Shown: positions 52,501 through 62,100 of the stretch, one piece after another
How positions within the stretch are numbered: position 1 is the first letter of the stretch
Layout of the letters: every line of letters begins with the position of its first letter
Origin: Solea solea
Taxonomy: Eukaryota; Chordata; Actinopteri; Pleuronectiformes; Soleidae
Length of the DNA stretch: 64,000 nt
Assembly: GCF_958295425.1 (NCBI RefSeq)
Contig: NC_081136.1
Span: 30,556,077 to 30,620,076 of the forward strand
Direction of reading: 5' to 3'
Made by a program: the position numbers and the translations under genes
The notes under the pieces: generated by a model
Databases searched by the model: none
The model's input: only the letters and a program-made list of their open reading frames with translations
Told to the model about the DNA's origin: nothing

Positions 52501-54318
52501 GAAACTGAGCACATTTTTTTTACGGACCAAACTAGTACTTGATGAACTGGGGACATGATCTAAAAACTCTAATTGTGATACATAAGGAAATAATGTAGTA
52601 CCTGTAAATGTGTCCTCTTACTTTTACACAACAAACACATGTCCTGTGAGAAAATTCTCAAGCGTGCTGAAGGCACTCCACTTTACTCCTCATGTTTGCA
52701 GTAGTACTTAAACGAGAATGCCTCCTTTCCTCCTTCCTTCCAGTGTACTGTTCCGTTCCCTGTTTTGTGGTTATTGACTCACTTTAACTGAATCAATATC
52801 TCTGTGGACTCCTCATAGACATTTTCTCCAAACGTCCTCACATTCCTCTCTCCCTCTCCGACATGTCCCCCGGTGCTCTCTCAATGTAAACAAACCCAGC
52901 TGAGCTTCTGAGAGCCGCCGCTTCCTCATCGAGCGGCGGCCCCGCCCACAGGATGAGACGGCAGCCAATTGGCAGCCGGCTTGGCCCTCTCGGCATCGCC
53001 ATAACAACAGGCAGGAGGAGAGCTTAGTAGTGAGAGTAGTGCCCTTGTGGTTGAGAGGTTTAGTGACCTTGCCTTGGGCAGTTGTCCGTGGACTGTAAAT
53101 CGGTACGAGGAGTTCTCTGTCAAAACACAATATATCTCAGAAAAAACACAAGTTGTAAATTACATTTTATTGTGTTGTGAATGGATAAATACTTTTTGCT
53201 CGCCAATAATTTATACAGCGTTTGATTTAGTGCTTTAATTTTGCCGAATGACTACCAGACTACCAGAATGGCATAGCTTTGACTAGATTTTGACTGCTCT
53301 AACATTATTTATATGTTATTTAAATCAATGATTTGCTGCATTTTGTTACTAATGCTGTGTTTCCACTACATGGTCCCAGCTCGCCTCGCCAACACGGTTT
53401 GTTTTGTTTTCCTTTACAATATAGTACCTCAAGGTGGGCGGAGTCACCACCAGTTTTCAGTTTAACTGAATCAATAGAATCAGTTCATTATTGCTACCTC
53501 GTGGCGGCGCTGCTCGAATGAAGGGGGGGGGGGGGAACTTGGGCTGGAAGTTACCTGGCAGAAGAAGAGGGAGTTTACAGTGGGATAATACTGGAGAAAG
53601 CTATGTGAAGAGATGCCCCATCCACGCTAAATACATAGACTTTATGCACTTTGTTCTCTAGGTTGTAAATAAATAGAGAAATCCTGCACTTTGAACTTCT
53701 CACGGACGTTAACATTTTTCTTCAGTTAGACAGATATCGCGATGTATCGCTATATGTCTTGCAATATTGATTTTCACAGAATCGCGATATTATTGGTACC
53801 GGGGACCATGCATTGCGTAAACATATCGTATTGTGATTCCCACCCCTAATAGGTGAAACTGAAAGTCTTTTATAGCTTTCCCACAGTACTATGAATGAAC
53901 AAATTAATTGTATTGTCATGACACACAGGTACAATGACATTTTGTGCAGCTTTATCTCGTTAAAGACTAGAAGTACAGATTATAAATCAGAAAAATGAAA
54001 ATTGCACCAACTATTAAGGGAAAAACAATCTAAAATTGCACGCGTTGTATATTGTGACAGGACGATACCAGGTTTTTGTGTCCGATACCGAACTCACAAA
54101 GACATAATTCTCCAACTGTAACCGTTTTTAATGACATTTTTTTACAGTCTGTACATAGTGAATAATATGATATATAGGATTTTTGGATTGTCTCAGATCT
54201 TACATTTTTATCTGTCCGACATCCAATCCAGTGATTCTGACGGATTCCCACCCCTATATATAAAATGCACTTCATGAGAATTGCACATTCGGTGTCTATC
54301 TAGCGATTTGACTTGATG

Positions 54319-54359
<41 letters not shown>

Positions 54360-54878
54360 CAGTCAGTCACTGATTGGCTGGAATTGTGGCACTGAAATAA
54401 TGCCCTGACAGTTCAGTCCTACATATAGACATTCCCCCAGCATGCAGCATCCCCCGTGGAGCGGTGCAGTTGATTATAATGATGTGGGTCCTTTTGTGTT
54501 AACTTGTGAAATAATGTGTGATTTAACGTGTGAGCGCTTTGTCGCCGCATACCTGTGAATGTGGCACTGGACTTTGATCCTACTCCTGTGAATACAGCTG
54601 CCTCTGCTTCCACTGGCCTATTTACACACCTGCCGCTGCACATGCTCACATATGCAAATTATACTTTGTGTGTGTGTGTGTGTGTGCGTGCGTGCAGCCA
54701 TTTTTCTTTACATTCTGCACATAGACGTTCAGCGACGTCCGCACTCTGCTGTGCGTGCGTTTTACTGTACTTCCAGCCTTTACGTGAACATACCGGGCGT
54801 GCAATCGCCCACATACCATACCGATGCTCACGCACACTCACCTGTTGTGTATTTGCACAACATCAACGTGCACACAAA

Positions 54879-54917
<39 letters not shown>

Positions 54918-57900
54918 CTCCATCACCTGCAGCACACTTTATGTTGTGCACGTGTGCAGTCTTGAGCAAACACACAGTGGAGTAGATCAGTTTGTTCTCT
55001 GCTCAGCTCTGTGTTTCATACTGCTGTTAACAGCCGGTCACTACACTCACTTACACACATAGTTGTTTAGCTGCAGTGTGAGACACACGTCAGTCAGTGA
55101 CGATGACAATTTCATTTCCTGGAATAAATCCACACTATAGAGACTGGTTTGTTCAGCTATCACTAGAGCTGCAATGATTCATCAATTAAAATGAATCATC
55201 AACTATTTTGATCATCGATTAATTGTTATTAAGGAATTAAAGCAAGTTTTCAGATCTTTCAGCTTCTTAAATGTGTTTTTTTTTTTGCTCCATAAAGTAA
55301 TCAGTCAACAAGAAGAGATTATTATGAAAATAATCATTAGTTGCAGCCCTAGCTTTCACTCGGGTAGCAAAAAAAACAAAATAAAAACTTTAATTCTCTA
55401 TATTTATCTCAATAATTACAGGTTGACTGATTTGAAACATTTACTGTATTTGTGGTGGTCCTTTTGCACAGAACTAGAGCTGAAACAATTACTCGATTAA
55501 TCAGCTATTTTGATAAATGATTAATCGGTTTGAAGCTTTTTTCATGATTAAAACAAGATTTGTGGACAAACCAAGACATTTGAGAACATCAGCATTTTTT
55601 AACGTTGAATGGACAAGTCAATAAATCGAGAAAATAATCGACAGATTAATCAATTATAAACATATTGGTTAGTTGCAGCTCTACACAGAACACATTTTTA
55701 AAAATCAGTTTCAGCTCCAAAATTGTGATATTTCTCCTCACTTGATGAACAGAATGTAAAAGTATTGGAAGATGTCTTTATTAGTGTTGTCTGTGATCCA
55801 TGCATGTTTCAGTTCGTGCCGTGTCCACTTTTAGAGGTTCTGCTCATTCCGGCCCTGCATTTTATTCTTTTTTATTTTATTTTGTTTTAATACTGAGTTG
55901 CTAAAGCTAAAGCAATTTTGGTTTAAGGAGGGAAAGAAAATTGCAGTTCTAGATCATATCTCATCTCAATCATCTCAATAAATCACATCACAAATCTTTC
56001 GTCACCCAAGTGTCATGATATGATCAAATCAGGACAAAAGCGTATTAATCCCAGGCCTACTATCGAATTAATTTCTGAATAAAGAATCACATTTTTGTAC
56101 TACTTTAATTAGTAGTTTGATTATATTATATTACAGATGTTCTGAGGAGTGGCGCATATTCATTCAAATCAAAATAGTTTTTATTTTAATGTCCTATTAG
56201 TGGACGTCAAAAAAGTGGACGTATAGTTTTCCAGTTCTCCCTAGAACGTCAGTGCTGTTCGTAAAAATATATTGAATAACCACCAGAGGGCGACTTTACT
56301 GGTTGTAAAAAAAACTCAATTTGAATGGAAGTCTATGGGGAAAAGATGGGCTTTTACCTTTTTACTTGATTAATAATGAAAGTAAACATTTTCAGTTTCA
56401 GCTGAGTAAATTATATAAGTATGACGATATTGCTAATATTATAAGTGTACTATTATTTAAGTATAATTATTGTTGCTAATGATGATCAGGATTTTTGTGT
56501 ATATATTGATTGAATGAAATAGCCTTATAAATTATTAGTCCTGGCAGGACCTGATAAGTTTTGACTTCTGTATAATTTAGATAAAGGATTAATCTAATCG
56601 CTCTCTTTTTTTGTCATTTATAAGATATGATAAGATAGTCTTTTATTAGTAGTAAATTTACATTGTCAGAGCAGCAAAGACAGTAAAGATAAAGATAAAA
56701 ATAAATAATAAACATGCATTTTCAAGAAAGTACACTATATGTTGCCGCAGCTCTCGCTATTTTCTAGCTTTTTTCCCTTAAAACTTTGTCCTTTTTTTTA
56801 CATTTTCCCTCCTATTTTAGTGTGTGTTGTTATAATTTGTAGACTTTTATGTATCATTGTTATCTTCAGTATAACGTGGTGTGAGTTTTGTTAATTATGT
56901 TCACATTTAGAAGGGAAAATAGACAAGAAAGCACTGCAGGTGACATCTGTGAACTTTAGTTTGTTGTTTACTGAATAAAGATAGAAATAAAGCACCTTCA
57001 TAAGGGTGGTTTAACCCTTTTTTTTTTTAGCACTTTAATGACCATTAATGATTTTGTATGTACTGTCTCTCTGTGTCTGCCTCTGAGTGTGTGCGTGCGT
57101 GTGTGTGTGTGTGCAGTTGAATCACAGAGTTGTTTTTAATTAGACTTTGGCGTGAACACATCACACTCTCTTGTAAGTATTTTAAGGCAGGGCCTGAGAA
57201 GAAAAAAAAAAAGGAAGATGTTTACAGACAGACGGTGGAATATTTGGATATTTGTCACCAATTGGTGTAGGAGTCTGCAGGAGCGCGCTTGCATGCATGT
57301 GTGGTTTTTGCAGCGGACGTGACGCAGCGTTTAAATTTAGAAGGGCCGGCGTGATTGCACACATGACTTTTCACAGCGTTCCCTCTTATCAGCGGAAAAG
57401 GAAACTCGGGGTAACCACAGTGGCTGCTCTTGTCACCAGCTTTCCCCCCGTCGCCTAAATCTCCATCAGAGCTGTTGAACCTGCTGGTTAGAGAGAGAGC
57501 GCCACACACCTATTTTGTCTGCTCCGTTATTAGCTGCCATGAAAACACCGCCTTTACTGTATGCGAGCGCTGGGTGTTTCCCCCGCCTCCTATCTATGTG
57601 TTTATGACGTGTTCAACCCCTCTGTTTTCCATCCAGGTAGCTGGGGTGTAGTTTCCCTGTGAGACAGACAGAGAGACAAACAGTCCTGGACCACACCACC
57701 ACCACCCCTCCCATTCCCTCCCCCACCCTGCACCCTGCAAAGACATGCATAGCAAGAACCGTAAGTGTCAGCTCCTCTCCTCTCCTCTCCTCGTAAAAAC
57801 TCTCCCCCCACAGCCTTGTGACATGCCCCACCACACGCACACACACACACCTTTTCCTCCCTCCCTCCCTCCTTATGAGTCTTAGCATCCTTTCACTTCA

Positions 57901-59152
57901 CTCACTATCAGAGAAGCTGCTAATGAGTAAAAGTCCATTTCATTGATTTGTAAATACTTCATTCTTCCTCTTTGTTTTCCTGGCACACAATTTCTTTCCC
58001 ATTTTACAACGCAGCCATCTGGCACCTACATAAGCAGGGTAAACGAAAAGAAAGAAAGAAAAGTTGGTTTAAATACCACACTGCATTACTCACAACTTTA
58101 ATCAGGTGCTAAGATGCCAATGGGCTCCAAAAATGACCTTCTAGCACTACAGGATTGAGTATAATTAAGATTAAGAATAAATCTCTTAATTGTGTGTCTC
58201 TGTCATACATCTGTGTGACCTCGCACGTCTCGCTGATCTCCTCCTGGATTCAGTACAGAGAAAGGACTGCGTTGGTTTAATATAATGCATTCTATAAGGA
58301 CATTGTGCACAGGAAGATATGAAATAATTTAGATTAAATTGAAACAGTGCTGGAAAACAAAGGCTTGGGTGTAAAAATAGACGATCCATTATAAGTCAAA
58401 ATCTATTGCTAAACTGTGTGACTCAAGTTCCATTTATGATTTACATATAATTAACGCAAATCCAATTTTCTTACTACGTTACCTATTCGCTATTCGTTAG
58501 TTACGTCAGCTATTCATGATACCACACACACTTAAATTGAACTAACGGTAACTAACGAGGTTGTTTAAATGAGGGAAAGTTGGTATAATCTAAGAGGAAA
58601 ATAACCAAAGATGTGCATATAAATGTTAAAAATCATTTTCAGTTGTCAGTCAAATGTGGATTACTTTGACTAAGAAAATATTAATAATAATCATATTGCA
58701 ATTATTTTGACCAGTTTAGCGTTTCCGAAATAATTCATAATTTGTATGACTGATCATTTTTAAAACTCAACTCTCATTATTCATGAATAATTATATCCCA
58801 TTCATAAGAGTTGGCCATATTTTCGGGCCTTTAAATTCCTGCAAAATCTTGTTTTGCCTCACATTTTTTTCTTTATTAAATAATCAGTTGTGTTGTGATT
58901 TTCATTTAGTTTGCTGTTAGTTGCGCATTCCTACACTGATTATGCTAAAAAGAACTGAATACATTGATTTAATCTCGCAATAGACTATTAAATATTTAAG
59001 TTTATGGACATAATTATGTTAAAACTACCACTGACAAAAGCTCACATCATTTCTGTTGTTGTTTTTAAACTTCTTATTGAGTGAGGTAAGAGGAGTAGGT
59101 GTGAGTAAGCTTAAGCTTCAGCCTACACCCTTTACACTTCTTCTTTGTTATA

Positions 59153-59183
<31 letters not shown>

Positions 59184-62100
59184 CATCTCCTTAAAATAAT
59201 TAGGAATAGATAAAGAATCTTTGTTTGTTAGTTCATTTTTATTTCTGTGCCACATCCCACATGAGATTATATGACACCTTCTTTTATTAAAGGGAGTGAA
59301 TCTTCCAGTGAGACCTGTATGAGCAAGAAATCAAACAATGAAAAACTATAGTAAATTACTTCCTAAGGCTTCATATAATATATACTATACATTGAAAATA
59401 ACATCAACAGGTTTAAAGGTTTTCATATGTAGACAGCGATATGCTAACAGTGTTATCTGTTGCAGAGAAACGCCATGGCTCCCCCCTCCCCTCCCGCAGC
59501 CCGCTGGTCCCCATGAAGCCCAAAGCGCCGCCAGCAGTGGCCCCCAGTCCCGGGGACACGCTGGCCTTCAGGGTCCCGAAAGAGTTCCCTCACTCCCGCT
59601 TCAGCAAGGCACCGCTCGCCGTCTATCCGCCGAAGGGGGCGCGGAACAAAACATGGTGGGTGCACATGCATGGTGGTTCTCGTTTTCAGTTCCAGCATCC
59701 ATGTTTTTACCATTTCATTTTATGATATTTTGTGTCACTGTTTTATTGTAATTTTATAGTTATTGCACTCATTTTTGTTCCATTTATGTGGGTTTTATAT
59801 AAACCTCCATATTTATTTTAAAGCTCCTTTAGTCATATTTTTTTTTAAAGCTTTTTTTAAATTATTTTTTTATATTTTTAATTGTTAGTTGTTTTCATCT
59901 ATTTTTGTATCAGAGTATCCTCTACATCGCATATTTATTTTATGTGATAATTAGAGCTGAACAATTAATTAAACCGCAATTAGCAAGTCATAAGACTACT
60001 ATTTAATTGATATTTTTTTAATCACCCATAAACAGTTATGAACAGTTCATATCTTTAAGTTGTCCTTCATATTTGTGTGTAGTTTACATCTCAAATCGAA
60101 ATATTTATAAAAAAAAAGATTAATGCACTTGGATATTTCACCCAAACTATTGACATTTCCGCTATATCTGTTAAAGTATGGGGGCCAGTGCTGCTCGATG
60201 TCTTTTCTTGTTCTTAATGTGAAAATGAAAATGGATATCAGTAAAAAGTTCAACATCCCTAATATTTTTTCTTAAAATATCTCCACAATACTGACCCTCA
60301 CTTTCTCTCTTTCTTTACTTCCTCAGCGTGTCTCTTCCAGTAGTAAGCCTCAAGAAGATGCCCTGCCTCAGTCGAGGTGACCCGACGTCCCAAGTGCGCC
60401 TCACCCCCGCTCCCTCCTCGTCTTCCTCCTATTCCCCGTCGTCCTCCCTCAAACCCGCGTCCCTCACTCCCCCGGCCTCTCAGCGCTCCGGCGAGAAGCT
60501 CACGAATGGCCGTGGCAGCAGCAGCAGCAGTGGGCCGTCCACACCGCGCTCCGCCACGCCTCCGTCTTCTCTGGACAGGAGGCCCAGTCCGTCGCGGTCG
60601 CCCCTGGACAGACAGCTGTCGTCCACGCCTTCTCCTTCCACGCTCGACCGGAAACCCTCCCCGTCAACTTTGCTTTCACAGCGATCTGGCGCCGCGTCGT
60701 CGTTATCGTCAATACTGTCGTCTTCGCCGTTGGAAAAGAAACAACAGAACGGGACGAAGGCGTCCTCCAAGTCACACAGGAGACTGTCAGGTTAGTTCTT
60801 TGAAATAGTATCCCTCAATGATTCTCTTCTGTGGAGGTGCACCTGCTTGTAGATCATCTGCGGTTGCAGCAAGAACCCGTCGCTGAGGGATTTGTATGTG
60901 TTCCGTGGCGACGCTGCACACAACTTTGCATCGGGTATAAGACAGAGCCCTCCGACTTAATTTAATTTAACTACTTTAAATTCATGTAGACACACACATT
61001 TCACAGCCTCAATGTGCAGCTACAGACAGGATTGAACTGTTTGTATTGTCAGAAAATATCGGTGCTTTTCCACAGTACACTTCTAGCACTACCCGGCTCG
61101 GCTCGACTCGACTCTACACGGTTTGGTTATCAGGCACGTCGCTTACCATTATTCCATAGTACCTCCTCAGTGTGGGCAGTGTCGTCATAGCAAGGGGTTT
61201 GTGATTTGGCAGTGCTTTCACTAAATACACCAAACTTTTTTTATTTTTTTTTATTTCCTCGCTTAATATTGGTGATTAACGCATGTTTTCAGGATCTTTT
61301 TAAGTCTCTTTACTTGATCTACAGTTCGGCACTGTTCGGTTTGATTCCCGTGTCGGAACATCGGGCTCATGACTCTTCCAGTGATGACACTGTCTGCCAT
61401 ACAGTGGAAGGCAAATCCGTTGATGTCACATTTAAGTATCGGCTTAGGTCGCTTCCAACCACGCCAGAGCAGGTACTACAAAACAATCACCGGGTACTAT
61501 CCTGAAAAGAAAAGCGGAAAAAAAAAAATTGGGTAGAGTCAAGCCGTGTCATGCCAAGTTGTGCTAGAACTGTATCGTAGAAAAGTGCCATATGTGTGTT
61601 TAATGTACAGAATGGTAAAAACAGCAGTGGCGTCATCAATGAGCCTTGAGGAACCCCACAGTTTCTCTGCTGACAGCTTCATTCTTACATTTCAACTTTT
61701 TTCTCACCATCTCAAACTCAGACCTAAGAATATGCATAACATTCTCGTTACAGAGAGTTGTGATGAATGCTAAAGGCTATGGCTGTCTCTCTAATCCGTC
61801 TTTCCTCCTCTCCCGTGTCTCATCGTTTGCGCCACGTCTCGCTGTGCTCAAAGTGTCTGATTTACACCCTCTAATTCATGCGCTCCCACTGCCAAGAAGC
61901 TGCTCGTCTTCTTGAGAGATTTCCCCCCCACCTCCTGCGTCTCTATTTTTTATCATCCTCTCACTCTCCACCTCCAGCCCTGACCTCCTCCTCTCCCTTT
62001 CTCACACAGACTCTCATATTCGGCTTTGATTTACTTCACGCACTGATGTCTCAGTCTGGAGGTCTCACGCTGCTCATCATGAGCGTCTTTCTCACTCATC

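Larger units (their letters stand above)
48158..59465 (+). other. atxn7l1: ATXN7L1 intron 3
   Basis: At 11.3 kb this is the largest intron. It includes MITE copies (48550-48812, 53355-53640), CA/TG tracts (49561-49588, 49791-49814, 54320-54355, 54667-54692, 54881-54914), a cluster of GCTGCAACTAA-family repeats (52105-55683) and a candidate alternative first exon at 57745. No constitutive exon is required, because exons 3 and 4 join in phase within the zinc finger. Confidence 0.75.

Noticed and set aside
54555..55062. Two overlapping 136-codon frames
   Set aside because: Driven by CA/TG repeats in intron 3 of ATXN7L1; His-Thr runs dominate.
60377..60808. A 143-codon frame in another phase and a 96-codon antisense frame over ATXN7L1 exon 5
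   Set aside because: These are shadows of a GC-rich, stop-poor Ser/Pro exon; the chosen frame matches ATXN7L1 and joins both neighbours in phase.
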